The notes: generated by a model from the letters alone, not told the origin. A stretch of 25,938 bases of DNA from Anaerolineales bacterium UBA2181 (GCA_002328075.1 DCVT01000032.1:1-25938); one strand, 5' to 3'; positions 15,431 through 23,742 are shown, counted from the first letter of the stretch. Numbers and translations are program-made.

Positions 15431-17569
15431 TCAGTCGGAGCTCTCAGGACTTGAGCAGACGGGCAAGCGCACCGCCAGGACTGTCCCCTTGCCGGCCTGG
15501 CTGCGCAGCGCGATGGAGCCCCCCAGCGTTTCGACCGCTTCTTTTACCAACGCCAAACCCAGTCCTGTACCGCCGATGCCCCGCTCCACGGCCGTCTGCG
15601 TGCGATAGAACCGTTGGAACAGGTGGGGTACAGATTCCGGGTTGATTCCGATCCCCTCGTCGGATACGGTGAGTTGAACCGTGTCACCGCGGCGACGAGC
15701 GGATACGGATATCTTGCCCTGCGGCGTGAACTTGATGGCATTGTCCATCAAATTCGCCAACACCAGGCGCATGGCCTCAGCGTCCCCCGAGATGGCCGGA
15801 AGGTGTTCAGGTATGCGAACCTGGACCGTGAGGCCTTTTGCCTGCGCCAGGTTTACCAGGGGTGGAAGCACCTCAGCGCATAGGGTCTGCAGCCGAAAGG
15901 GTAGGTGCGGAGAACGGGACCGAGTGGCCTCCATGCGGGCGAGATCAAGGATCTTGCGGACCAGCTTTTGCAGTTGGTCGCTCTGCTGCTCGATGATCCC
16001 CAGGTAACGCGCCTCGCGCTCGGGATCGCCCTTGGTGCGGCCCGAACGGAGGAGTCGGGCGTAGAGCAGAATGGTTGCCAGGGGCGTTCGCAACTCGTGG
16101 GTGACATTGGCCACAAAGTCGTCTTTCATCCGCTCGATCTCGCGCAACTGGCATACGTCACTAAAGACGACCACGATCTCTGAGGCCAGGCCGTCGGGCC
16201 CCGTGGTGGCGCCGCCGCTCACCAGAACCGGCAGCCGGGAACCGTCGGCCCGAAGGATGTCGCACGGCGCCTGGTAAGCCTGGCGGTCACCGGCATGCGC
16301 CGCCATCTCCTCCAGCATTTCCGTCAACACGGCCGGCTCGGTGCCGATAACAGAGCGGCAGTCGAGGCCGACAGGGATTTCGCCTGGCGCCGTGCCGATC
16401 ATGCCCAGCAATGTCGGATTGATGGTGGTGATCCGGCCGTCGACCGCGATGGTCATGAGTCCTTCGCCCATGCTGGCAATGATGGCGTCCATGCGCCGTT
16501 TTTCGTCCACCACGTTCTGGTGCAGGTGAGCCTTGTGAATGGCGATGGCGGCCGACGACGAAAGCGCCGAGAGCAGGCGCTCGTCAGCGGCGGTGAATTG
16601 GCCCTGGTGCTTGTTGACGGCCTCCAACACCCCAATCACTTTTCCGTCCGCGGTCAGCGGAACACACAGAATCGATTGGGTGACGAATCCACTTGCCTCG
16701 TCAACGCCTTGAAAGAAGCGCGGGTCGCGATAAGCATCGGGCACGTTCAGCGGCTGGCCGGTCATCGCCACCCATCCGGCCACACCCTGCCCCAGTTTGA
16801 GCCGCACCGGAGAAAGCGTCTGGTGCGACGGGCTCATGAGCGAACGCTCGAGGACGATCTCGCCGGTTGACTGATCGATGAGGCCGACCGAGATCTCTGA
16901 CGCGTCGATGGCCGCGCGCACGCTGGACAGTATCTGTTCAAAGACGTCGTCCAGGCTGAGGGAGGACGTGAGTGAGCGCCCGATTTCCGAGATGATGCTG
17001 TATTCCAGCGCCTGCCGGGCGGCCGTGGTTTTCTGCCGGATCAGCTGCAGCGCGACGCCGGTGAAACTGGCCAGAGCGATGAGTTCCACCTCGGCCGGCT
17101 GGCTTTCGGGCGGAACATCCAACAGACAGAGGGCACCCGACACGCCGTCCTGGTCCATCTCGTCGCAGCTGGGGATTGGAATCAGCGCCAGGTTGGTCTG
17201 GGCCAGGGTTAGCAGTGGGTCGTCCGGTTCGATCTCTGGTGGCCAGGGAGCCGCCACGTGGTGCATTCCGCCGAGCCCGGGGAGTTTTGCCAGGAGACCC
17301 CGATCGCCCCGCAGGTAGTGGAGGTCGCCTGGCGCGGACCCAGGGCCGATGGGACGGCAGAAGTAGGTTAGCGACGGCGAATCGGCGGTGCTGTCTGGAG
17401 GCAGCGGATGGGCCGGAAGGATGAGGGCCACGCGGCCACATCCCAGTTGGCTGCCCAGGGTGGTGCTGATGATGGTCCCCAGTGTGTCCGGTGAGTCCAC
17501 ATGGGGAAGGATCTGCGTCAAAGCGGACCAGAGCTCCCGGCCGGCGTCGCCTCGCGAGACGGGGCTCAT
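15431..17569 (-). CDS. Cytosolic sensor histidine kinase with two GAF domains and a PAS domain
   Basis: This 712-residue kinase has no membrane segment. A divergent GAF domain (about 15-180) is followed by a clear GAF domain (about 190-350; LCVPLTADGKVIGVLEAVNK), a PAS domain (about 357-475), HisKA with the phosphorylated H491 in HELRTP (491-496), and a HATPase domain (about 590-705). The latter has N-box N606/N610 in LANLMDNAIKF, G1 box DEGIG (637-641), F-box FQRFYR (651-656) and G2 box GGTGLGL (666-672). All catalytic boxes are intact, so it should autophosphorylate. GAF and PAS domains commonly sense small ligands, redox state or light; the signal is not readable. The ATG overlaps the stop of the zinc-ribbon gene as ATGA. 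No response regulator is adjacent. Confidence 0.93.
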   Translation of the reverse strand: MSPVSRGDAGRELWSALTQILPHVDSPDTLGTIISTTLGSQLGCGRVALILPAHPLPPDSTADSPSLTYFCRPIGPGSAPGDLHYLRGDRGLLAKLPGLGGMHHVAAPWPPEIEPDDPLLTLAQTNLALIPIPSCDEMDQDGVSGALCLLDVPPESQPAEVELIALASFTGVALQLIRQKTTAARQALEYSIISEIGRSLTSSLSLDDVFEQILSSVRAAIDASEISVGLIDQSTGEIVLERSLMSPSHQTLSPVRLKLGQGVAGWVAMTGQPLNVPDAYRDPRFFQGVDEASGFVTQSILCVPLTADGKVIGVLEAVNKHQGQFTAADERLLSALSSSAAIAIHKAHLHQNVVDEKRRMDAIIASMGEGLMTIAVDGRITTINPTLLGMIGTAPGEIPVGLDCRSVIGTEPAVLTEMLEEMAAHAGDRQAYQAPCDILRADGSRLPVLVSGGATTGPDGLASEIVVVFSDVCQLREIERMKDDFVANVTHELRTPLATILLYARLLRSGRTKGDPEREARYLGIIEQQSDQLQKLVRKILDLARMEATRSRSPHLPFRLQTLCAEVLPPLVNLAQAKGLTVQVRIPEHLPAISGDAEAMRLVLANLMDNAIKFTPQGKISVSARRRGDTVQLTVSDEGIGINPESVPHLFQRFYRTQTAVERGIGGTGLGLALVKEAVETLGGSIALRSQAGKGTVLAVRLPVCSSPESSD

Positions 17570-18102
17570 GGCGGGTCGGCTTCTGAGGTCTCCTGGTCGG
17601 CCGGGTTGGTGGGCGTGGGCGCGTCAGCGTCGACTGCCGCCAAACCGGCCGGAGTGGGAGCGGAGGGGGTTCCACAGTAGGGGCACAGGTTCCAGTGCAA
17701 TTCTAGCTGCCGGTCGCAGCCGGGGCAGCCCTTGCGCAACCGGGTACCGCAGTAGGGGCAGATGCCCCAGTCATCCAGTGTGGGCCGGAAGCAACCCGGG
17801 CAGGAGGGCCGTTCCTCGATCTGCTGCAGCAGCGCCTCCTGTTCCAGCGCCCGCTCGTATGCTTCGATCAAGCTCTCACGCGGGCGCAGCATCAGGTAGA
17901 TGAGCCAGCCGGGAATCATGAGCACTGCCACCATCACCGAGGCCATGATCTGGGCGAACGGATCACGCGATCGCGCTCGCATATCTTTAAAGGTCCAGAT
18001 GACTAGTCCCAACCAGAGGGCAGTCCCCCAGGCAGCCAGCGGAATGGCCAACAGGGCGACCATGTTGCTGATATCGCTCAGGGATGGCAGTGGGATGGAC
18101 AT
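17566..18102 (-). CDS. Membrane protein with double zinc ribbon
   Basis: This 178-residue protein has two hydrophobic helices (about 15-37 and 50-72), a short charged linker helix (about 73-97), then two zinc-ribbon-like units. CPGC (100-103) pairs with CPYC (114-117), and CPGC (125-128) pairs with CPYC (139-142), the DZANK-type pattern. A Pro/Ala/Asp-rich tail follows. The four CxxC pairs are enough to bind two zinc ions. The protein is co-transcribed and translationally coupled with the histidine kinase, so it may place or modulate that soluble kinase at the membrane; this is inference only. The start is ATG 18102 with GAGGAA just upstream, about 50 bases from a divergent promoter. Confidence 0.82.
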   Translation of the reverse strand: MSIPLPSLSDISNMVALLAIPLAAWGTALWLGLVIWTFKDMRARSRDPFAQIMASVMVAVLMIPGWLIYLMLRPRESLIEAYERALEQEALLQQIEERPSCPGCFRPTLDDWGICPYCGTRLRKGCPGCDRQLELHWNLCPYCGTPSAPTPAGLAAVDADAPTPTNPADQETSEADPP

Positions 18103-18148
18103 GGGTTCCTCGCGTTACGCAGGTGATTGGTCCAGCACATGATGATGG

Positions 18149-18179
18149 ATTATACCACAACCAGGGCCTGTGGTATAAT
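18149..18179. promoter_or_regulatory. Symmetric divergent promoter between zinc-ribbon and radC genes
   Basis: ATTATACCACA (18149-18159) and TGTGGTATAAT (18169-18179) form perfect 11-base inverted arms around a 9-base centre. Each arm contains a consensus -10 box (TATAAT) preceded by TGG, an extended -10 element, facing outwards on its own strand. No clear -35 boxes are present. The right-hand one drives the radC remnant, the left-hand one the kinase operon. Confidence 0.75.
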
Positions 18180-18222
18180 GCCATGGTCGGCGGGCGGCCG
18201 AGCCCCCGTAGGATGGAGCTGA

Positions 18223-18931
18223 ATGCCGAGCGGCACATCGATTACGTACAATCCACGGATGGCGGATATTGCGACGGGCGACCGGCCGCGGGAACGGCTA
18301 TTGGCGTACGGGCCGTCTGCGCTTTCCAACGCCGAGTTGTTGGCGGTCGTTCTGCGGGTCGGGGGCGTGGGCCAGAACGTGATGCGGCTGGCCGATCTTG
18401 GCGCATTTCGACGGGTTGCCCGGCCCGGCGCAGGCCAGTCTGAGCGAGATCACGGCCGTCAAAGGGATCGGCGCTGCCAAGGCGGCCGAGATCAAGGCGG
18501 CTCTGGAGATTGGCCGTCGGATACTGGTCTCTGCACCCGACGAACGGCCGCAGGTGCGCTCGCCCGGGGATGCGGCCAACCTCGTGCTGGTCGAGATGGG
18601 GATGCTCGAACAGGAGTGTCTGCGGGTGATCCTGCTGGACACGCGATACCGGGTGCTGAACATTGCCACGGCCTATGTCGGCAGTTTGAACAGCTCGATG
18701 ATACGGGTGGGCGAGCTGTTTCGCGAAGCCATTCGGCGCAACGCCGCCGGCATCATCATCGCTCACAATCATCCGTCCGGAGATCCATCGCCTTGACCCG
18801 AGGATGTGGCGGTTACGCGCCGGGTTGTGGGTGCCGGCAAAATGCTGGATATCGAAGTTCTGGACCACGTCGTCATCGGACGAGGTCGGTTCAACTCGCT
18901 CACGGAGCGTGGGTTGGGTTTCGGTGGTTGA
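18223..18931 (+). pseudogene. radC: Broken radC (JAMM/MPN-domain protein)
   Basis: RadC proteins carry a helix-hairpin-helix region followed by a JAMM (MPN) metal-binding domain; their job in DNA metabolism is unresolved. The N-terminal part reads well from ATG 18223 (RPRERLLAYGPSALSNAELL through NVMRLA). The frame then breaks near 18391-18400, and homology resumes in another frame as LAHFDGLPG and ITAVKGIGAAKAAEIKAAL. The MPN domain continues to the metal motif AHNHPSGDPSP, where TGA at 18794-18796 interrupts it. After the stop the same frame goes on with PEDVAVTRRVVGAGKML and ends at TGA 18929-18931. The nonsense codon falls between the HxH and the metal-binding Asp, so no active domain can form. 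Two independent lesions suggest true decay, although assembly errors remain possible. Confidence 0.88.
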
Positions 18932-18949
18932 TGGAACGGGTCAGTAAAC

Positions 18950-20584
18950 ATGGCTTTGACATCCTCTGATCAGATACTCCTGGTGCCGCAAGAGCGATAC
19001 TGGGACTGGGTACAGGCGGCTCGCGAGTTTGCGGTTTACTTTGGCGTCACCCTGACGCCGGACCGGGACAGCGCCGGTCGGTTTCGGAGCACCCCGCACA
19101 CGGTATCGATCATCGACTACCCAGGCGCCTGGCCGGATGATTCGGTGGCCTGGTTTCGGGAGCACTATCCAGCTGTGCGCCTGGACCTGCTGGCGGTGCA
19201 GAAGCCAGAGACGTTGAGCGAGTTGTTGGCCGAACGGATTGCGCGCAACGACCCGGCCGGGGACACGATGCAGACGTTGACTCTGTTGTGGCCGACGGAC
19301 TATCCGGTGATCACGCAGCCTTTTGGCGTGAACGAAGCCTATTACCGTCGCTTTGGTCTTCCCGGCCACGAGGGGGTGGACATCCGCGCGCTCATGTCCA
19401 CGCCTATCTATGCCTGCGCGGCCGGGCGGGTGTACCTGGTTCAGAGCGATCCGGGGAATCACGCCTATGGCGCCCATGTGCGCATCCGGCATGAGGGTGG
19501 CTACCGGACCGTGTACGCCCACCTGGCTCGGGCGCTGGTGCACGAGGGACAGTCGGTCGGCGCCGGTCAGCAGATCGGCCTGGCCGACAGCACCGGCAAC
19601 TCGAGTGGCAGCCACCTCCACCTGACGCTCAAGAGCGACGGCGCCACCGAACGGGGAGAGACGATTTTTCCGGGCGACATCATCGATCCAACCCCTTTTC
19701 TGATCAAGCCGGGTGAACGGCCGCCCGTCGCGGGTGAGGGATTGGGCTGGGGACCCGGTGTCTGTCTGGTCGGGGTGCACGGCCGGGCGGACGGCCCGCT
19801 GGTGGCGGCCGATTACCCGGTGCTGCAGGCCGCCCGGGTGGAAGCGGTCAAGCTTCTGGCCAACGCGCACCCGGACTGTGTCCAACGCCTGCGTGCGCTC
19901 AACCCTGACGTGTTCTTGCTGGCCCGGCTGTACGCGGATTTTCGAGGCGGCCGGCGGGTGGACCCCGACGAGTTCGTTCAGTGGCAGGTGGACGACATCC
20001 GACGGATGTACGACCGGGGTGTACGTTACTTTGAGGTGCACAACGAGCCGAATCTGACCATCGAAGGCTGGGGCGCCAACTGGCGCAACGGGGATGGTTT
20101 CGAGTCCTGGTACCTGGACGTGGTCGCAAAACTGCGTCCACGCTTTGCAGAGGCCAAGTTTGGGTTTCCCGGGTGCTCGCCGGGTGAGGACGCCGAAGGA
20201 GTGCGGCAGGACATGTGGCGCTTCCTGGAGCAGTGTGAAACCGCCATCGCCGAATCGGACTGGGTTGGGGTCCATTGCTATTGGCGGAACGCGGATGAGA
20301 TGCTCTCGGCCGAACACGGCCTGGGATTCCTCGAGTATCGGAGCCGATGGCCGGACAAGCTCCTGTTTGTCACCGAGTTCAGCAACCCCTCGGCGGCGGT
20401 CGACAGCCAGACCAAGGGCGACCAGTACGTCCAATACTACCGGCTCTTGCGCCACCGGGCGGGCCTGGGTGCGGCTTTCTGCTTTGTCCTTTCGGCATCC
20501 AGCGGCGTGGTGCATGAGACCTGGCGCGCCGAGGACGGCCGGGCCACCGCCATCCCTGACCTGGTGGGCGCGAGGGACTTTTAA
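18950..20584 (+). CDS. M23 metallopeptidase fused to a glycoside-hydrolase-like domain
   Basis: This is a 544-residue fusion. Residues 1-105 form an unrecognised alpha/beta region. Residues about 112-250 are a LytM/M23 endopeptidase domain with the full zinc and catalytic set: H140 and D144 (GHEGVD), H191 (YAHL) and H222/H224 (SHLH). Such enzymes cut peptide cross-links of peptidoglycan or related glycine-rich bonds. Residues about 268-535 look like a TIM-barrel glycosidase. FEVHNEPNL (361-369) puts an Asn-Glu pair at N365/E366 like the acid/base motif of clan GH-A, and FVTEFSNP (473-480) offers a second glutamate, E476. No signal peptide or membrane segment is visible, which is strange for a wall enzyme. 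ATG 18950 follows the radC end by 18 bases; the ribosome site is weak. Expression may depend on the divergent promoter through the radC remnant. Confidence 0.85.
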   Translation: MALTSSDQILLVPQERYWDWVQAAREFAVYFGVTLTPDRDSAGRFRSTPHTVSIIDYPGAWPDDSVAWFREHYPAVRLDLLAVQKPETLSELLAERIARNDPAGDTMQTLTLLWPTDYPVITQPFGVNEAYYRRFGLPGHEGVDIRALMSTPIYACAAGRVYLVQSDPGNHAYGAHVRIRHEGGYRTVYAHLARALVHEGQSVGAGQQIGLADSTGNSSGSHLHLTLKSDGATERGETIFPGDIIDPTPFLIKPGERPPVAGEGLGWGPGVCLVGVHGRADGPLVAADYPVLQAARVEAVKLLANAHPDCVQRLRALNPDVFLLARLYADFRGGRRVDPDEFVQWQVDDIRRMYDRGVRYFEVHNEPNLTIEGWGANWRNGDGFESWYLDVVAKLRPRFAEAKFGFPGCSPGEDAEGVRQDMWRFLEQCETAIAESDWVGVHCYWRNADEMLSAEHGLGFLEYRSRWPDKLLFVTEFSNPSAAVDSQTKGDQYVQYYRLLRHRAGLGAAFCFVLSASSGVVHETWRAEDGRATAIPDLVGARDF

Positions 20585-20656
20585 GCGGCGCCGCGATAGA
20601 GTGGGGGGGGCTACTCGCCGGGTCGGCCTGTCGCCCGTTGGCCAGATGGGCGCTGG

Positions 20657-21937
20657 CTACTCGCCCGCCAGCAGCTCGATATCAAACAGCTGCACGTCAT
20701 AGCTGTGGCCCGAGGCGTACACGGCGATGGAGGTGATGCGCGCGGGGGGGCGGCCGTCTGTGGACAGCGTGGCGATCAGGTCCGGCGAATCGTAAAAGAA
20801 CTGAGCACCCGGCAAGTGCTGTTCGTGTTGCTGCCGCGGCGGCGGACACGTCTCACACAACAAGGGGCTTTGGGCCGCCGGATCCACCCAGGCATAAAAG
20901 CCCTGCAGCCATTGCAGCGGGTTTCCCAGGGCATCCTCGTAATCAATCCGCACCATCAACGGACATTCGCTTCCCAAAACGCCGCAGACGCCCAGGCTGT
21001 GGGCGTCGATGCGGCCGCTGAGGTGGAGCTCCAACCGGCTGTAATCCCGGAGGTTCTGATTGAGCAGCTGGTAGATGCCGGATTCGGCGTGGCCGGTGCC
21101 CTCCCGGAAGAACCGCACCGCCTGTTGGCCGGCGGTGGAGATGATCTCGGCCGAACCGGCCGATTGGCTCGGGTCGCTGCCCTGGGTCCGAACCTGCCAG
21201 CCGCTCTCCAACGGCAGCCGAAAATGGCCGTTCACAATGAGGTCTCGCTCGGGAGGAAGCGGGCCGGTTGGCAGCCCGTCCTGGCCGACGATGCCGCGTT
21301 CGTTATCCCAGACCTGCAACTGGCCTTTTGGCGCATAGATCAGCGCCTCTCCCTCGCGCACCGTCACCTGCGAGTGTTCGGCCGCGGCCTCCACCGTATA
21401 GCTGCCGCCCACGCCCAAAAGAAATTGCCCCTGGGCGGTGTGTACGCGGAAATTGGCGGGTCTCTCGGCCGCTCTGGCCAGCAGCATGCGGAGGCGACCG
21501 GTCTTCATGGCCACCTCCAGCCGGTGCGGCTGGTGGCTGGCACTATACCGCGGCGAGCGGGCCACTGTGATCTGGAGTTGGGTTTCCGGGTAGATCTGGA
21601 TGGTGCCCAAGGCTTGGGTCCCATCGGCCGTGTTCACGGCCAGCAGGGTCTCACCGCCGGCGTCATGCAGGATGGTGGTGCCCTCGGTGACACGGAGCGG
21701 CGGCTGCCCGGCCATCAGGAGTCGGGTCGTTCCGTCGGGGAACTCGACCTGGATGCCGCCCTGCACCGCCTGGAGCGTCAACTGCGGTTCCACGGTGGAT
21801 CGCTGGATGAGCTGGTGAACGCCAATGGGGATGCCGATCATCAGGGCGATGAAAACACCCAGGGCGCTCAGCAGCACGGTCCAGGCCGTTCGGGTGCGAT
21901 CTCTAACTACGGATGACGAAATCGTCGAATCCGCCAT
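20657..21937 (-). CDS. FecR-domain single-pass membrane protein
   Basis: This 426-residue protein has a short cytoplasmic N-terminus, one membrane helix (about 18-40) and a large outside part. A FecR-like beta-rich region (about 70-215) ends in VTVREGEALIY, typical of these domains. A second region (about 230-425) resembles a lectin-like jelly roll: LIVNGHFRLPLESGW, then strand patterns with RLELHLSG. FecR proteins transmit outside signals to sigma factors, but stand-alone FecR domains also occur, and no sigma factor or anti-sigma N-terminal domain is seen here. The start is ATG 21937, set by a strong GGGAGGAA five bases upstream. It overlaps the acylphosphatase 3' end by 35 bases. Last gene of the rseP operon. 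Confidence 0.8.
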   Translation of the reverse strand: MADSTISSSVVRDRTRTAWTVLLSALGVFIALMIGIPIGVHQLIQRSTVEPQLTLQAVQGGIQVEFPDGTTRLLMAGQPPLRVTEGTTILHDAGGETLLAVNTADGTQALGTIQIYPETQLQITVARSPRYSASHQPHRLEVAMKTGRLRMLLARAAERPANFRVHTAQGQFLLGVGGSYTVEAAAEHSQVTVREGEALIYAPKGQLQVWDNERGIVGQDGLPTGPLPPERDLIVNGHFRLPLESGWQVRTQGSDPSQSAGSAEIISTAGQQAVRFFREGTGHAESGIYQLLNQNLRDYSRLELHLSGRIDAHSLGVCGVLGSECPLMVRIDYEDALGNPLQWLQGFYAWVDPAAQSPLLCETCPPPRQQHEQHLPGAQFFYDSPDLIATLSTDGRPPARITSIAVYASGHSYDVQLFDIELLAGE

Positions 21938-22184
21938 GCGGTTCCTCCCAACGGGAATCAATAGTGTCGACTGCGGCCATGGGCGGACCCTGCCGGAGGA
22001 ACGCCAACAGCTCCTCAAGGGCCTTGGCCGGTCCTTCGGCGATCACCTCCACCTCCTGGCCGCTGACCGAGTTCCTCACCCAACCCTGAAGTCCGAGGGC
22101 CCGGGCTCGGTTGCGGGTATGCCAACGAAAATTCACCCCCTGCACCCGACCGTGGACCACTGCGTGGAGTCGCCGGACGCTCAC
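21903..22184 (-). CDS. acyP: Acylphosphatase
   Basis: This small cytoplasmic enzyme hydrolyses acyl phosphates such as acetyl phosphate or 1,3-bisphosphoglycerate. The 93 residues equal the family's usual 90-100. The phosphate-binding loop GRVQGVNFR (12-20) supplies catalytic R20. WVRNSVSG (35-42) supplies catalytic N38 followed by the conserved Gly-containing turn. The start is GTG 22184, which overlaps the TPR gene stop as GTGA and indicates coupling. The 3' end overlaps the FecR-like gene. Nothing in the neighbours explains a specialised role. Confidence 0.95.
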   Translation of the reverse strand: MSVRRLHAVVHGRVQGVNFRWHTRNRARALGLQGWVRNSVSGQEVEVIAEGPAKALEELLAFLRQGPPMAAVDTIDSRWEEPHGGFDDFVIRS

Positions 22185-22738
22185 GGAGGGCCTCCGTTGG
22201 GCGGGGCAGGGGTGAGGGACGGTCCGTCCAACAGGAGCTGCGTCCGGGCCAGCAGGCGGCGGGCGTCCCGATCGTACGGATTGACGGCCGCCGCCCGGGA
22301 ATACTGCGCCCTGGCGCTCTCCAGATCGCCCTGCGCCTGGCGTATCAGGCCGATGTTGTAATTGACGGAGGGAGCGGCCGGATCCAGTGCCAGGGCCCGC
22401 TCAAAGGCAGCGATGGCCGCGGATTGCTGCTCGTCGGTGGACCGGTCGAGCACGCCCAGATAGGCCGCTCCCAGGTTGATCCAGATCATGACGTGGTTCG
22501 GGTTTGCCTCCGCGGCCGGCTCCAGGACCGCGACCGCCTGCGGAAACCGGCGCAGCATGATATAGGCCCCGCCCAGATTGACGGCCGCCTCGGCATCCTT
22601 CGGGCAGAGCCGGTATGCCCGGTGGAGAAGGGGCAAGGCCCGGCGCGCGTCGCCGGCCTGCAACAGCCGGGCGCCCTCTTGCATGGCCTTCAAGGACGAA
22701 TCGTCTCCGACGGGTGGTTTCCTGGGGCGCGGGCTCAT
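22181..22738 (-). CDS. TPR-repeat protein
   Basis: This 185-residue soluble protein is built of about four tetratricopeptide-like repeats (about 16-48, 49-82, 84-120 and 124-157). Recurrent signatures are AVNLGGAYIMLRRFPQAV, INLGAAYLGVL, AFERALALDP and YNIGLIRQAQGDLESA. TPR superhelices bind partner peptides, so this is likely a scaffold; the partner is unknown. ATG 22738 is chosen because the frame upstream of it runs into the 3' end of the HEAT gene with a composition unlike TPR. It lies 31 bases after the HEAT stop with a weak ribosome site. The stop overlaps the acylphosphatase GTG. The tail is proline-rich. Confidence 0.85.
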   Translation of the reverse strand: MSPRPRKPPVGDDSSLKAMQEGARLLQAGDARRALPLLHRAYRLCPKDAEAAVNLGGAYIMLRRFPQAVAVLEPAAEANPNHVMIWINLGAAYLGVLDRSTDEQQSAAIAAFERALALDPAAPSVNYNIGLIRQAQGDLESARAQYSRAAAVNPYDRDARRLLARTQLLLDGPSLTPAPPNGGPP

Positions 22739-22769
22739 GCGGGTTTTTGCCGATAGCTTATCGAGTCGC

Positions 22770-23729
22770 TCAATCCGGGATGGCGTCCTCGTCGACCCAG
22801 CCGGCGTGGAAGCGGGGCCGGACCGGCCGGCCCACGGCCAGCTCGATGGCATCCATGGCGTGTTGTGCCAGGTCGCCCAGCTCCACGTCATCCAGGAACT
22901 GCTCCAGCGGCGAGGCTGCCTCCGGGTCACCGATCTCGCCCAGGGACCAGATGCTGGCCCGGGTGACCGCCGGGTCGGGGTCGTCCAGCAGGTGAATCAA
23001 CTGCGCCACCGCGTCGCCCAGCTCCAGCTGGCCGGCCGCCACCGCCGCCTGGTATCGCATGCTGGGATTGACGTTCTCCAGCTCGGTCAGCACGATGGAC
23101 TCCCACTGCTCGTCGCCGGTTCGGCCCATGGCCGAGACCGCGCTGATGCGAAAAGGCTCCTGGCCGGACCGATACGCCTGGCGAATCAGCGGCGCCACCT
23201 CGTCCAGGTCGGCCGCGGCCACCGACTCCAGGGCGCGGCAACGGACCAGGATCTCGGCGCGCTCGTCGTCGGCGACGGCCAGCAGCGCACGGACCACCTG
23301 GTCAAAGGCGTGCGCGGCAAGCCTTCCGAGCTCGCCTAGCAGCACGAATTGCCCCAGAGCCTGGGCGGCACCGGCCCGAACGGTGAGGTCGGGGTCCTGT
23401 CCCATCAAGCGCATAAGCGGGGCGATCACTGCCTGGTCCTCTGAATCCCAAAAGGTGTCGATGGCAGCCAGCCGGACCAAACTATCGACGTCCTGCAGGC
23501 CGACCAACAGGGCCAACGGTGCATAGTCCACCGAGAAATCGTCCTGACAGGCGTCCGCCAGCCGGCGCATCAGGTCCCGCCGTCGATGCACGCTGATGGT
23601 GGGCCAGACGGCTGCGATCCGGGCGGCCGACTGCTCGGGCATGTCCGAGAGCTGGCAGAGTTCGTCGTCCGGCAGGGGGGCGCCCTCGTCCAGGATTCGG
23701 TCCAGCAAATCGCTAAAGCTGCGGGTCAT
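22770..23729 (-). CDS. HEAT-repeat protein
   Basis: This is a 319-residue all-helical protein. Repeated units of about 30-37 residues show the HEAT pattern with DPDLTVRAGAAQALGQ, EPFRISAVSAMGRTGD, NPSMRYQAAVAAGQLE and DPAVTRASIWSLGEIGDPEA, covering roughly residues 80-290. An acidic N-terminus precedes them. HEAT solenoids mediate protein-protein contacts or act as lyase-like subunits in phycobilisome organisms; nothing points to the latter here. The ATG has AGG about six bases upstream. It starts 13 bases after the rseP stop and precedes the TPR gene, so two repeat scaffolds sit in the site-2 protease operon. Their partner is unknown. Confidence 0.87.
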   Translation of the reverse strand: MTRSFSDLLDRILDEGAPLPDDELCQLSDMPEQSAARIAAVWPTISVHRRRDLMRRLADACQDDFSVDYAPLALLVGLQDVDSLVRLAAIDTFWDSEDQAVIAPLMRLMGQDPDLTVRAGAAQALGQFVLLGELGRLAAHAFDQVVRALLAVADDERAEILVRCRALESVAAADLDEVAPLIRQAYRSGQEPFRISAVSAMGRTGDEQWESIVLTELENVNPSMRYQAAVAAGQLELGDAVAQLIHLLDDPDPAVTRASIWSLGEIGDPEAASPLEQFLDDVELGDLAQHAMDAIELAVGRPVRPRFHAGWVDEDAIPD

Positions 23730-23742
23730 GGGGACCTGCCTT

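Noticed and set aside
18794..18796. TGA in radC as a recoded (selenocysteine) codon
   Set aside because: RadC proteins have no cysteine/selenocysteine role at this place, no hairpin element is evident, and the gene is also frameshifted.
18941..20515. Long antisense frame under the M23-glycosidase gene
   Set aside because: Its residue pattern is a GC-rich mirror of the real gene; no motif, and the + strand product has complete catalytic motifs.
20585..20656. Short gap with an 8-G run, an 11-base direct repeat (GGCTACTCGCC at 20609 and 20655) and a CGCCC/GGGCG hairpin
   Set aside because: No T-tract and no recognisable site; the repeat is too short and isolated to call an attachment site or array.
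20705..21916. Long antisense frame opposite the FecR-like gene
   Set aside because: Shadow of the real gene; no domain signature and no ribosome site.
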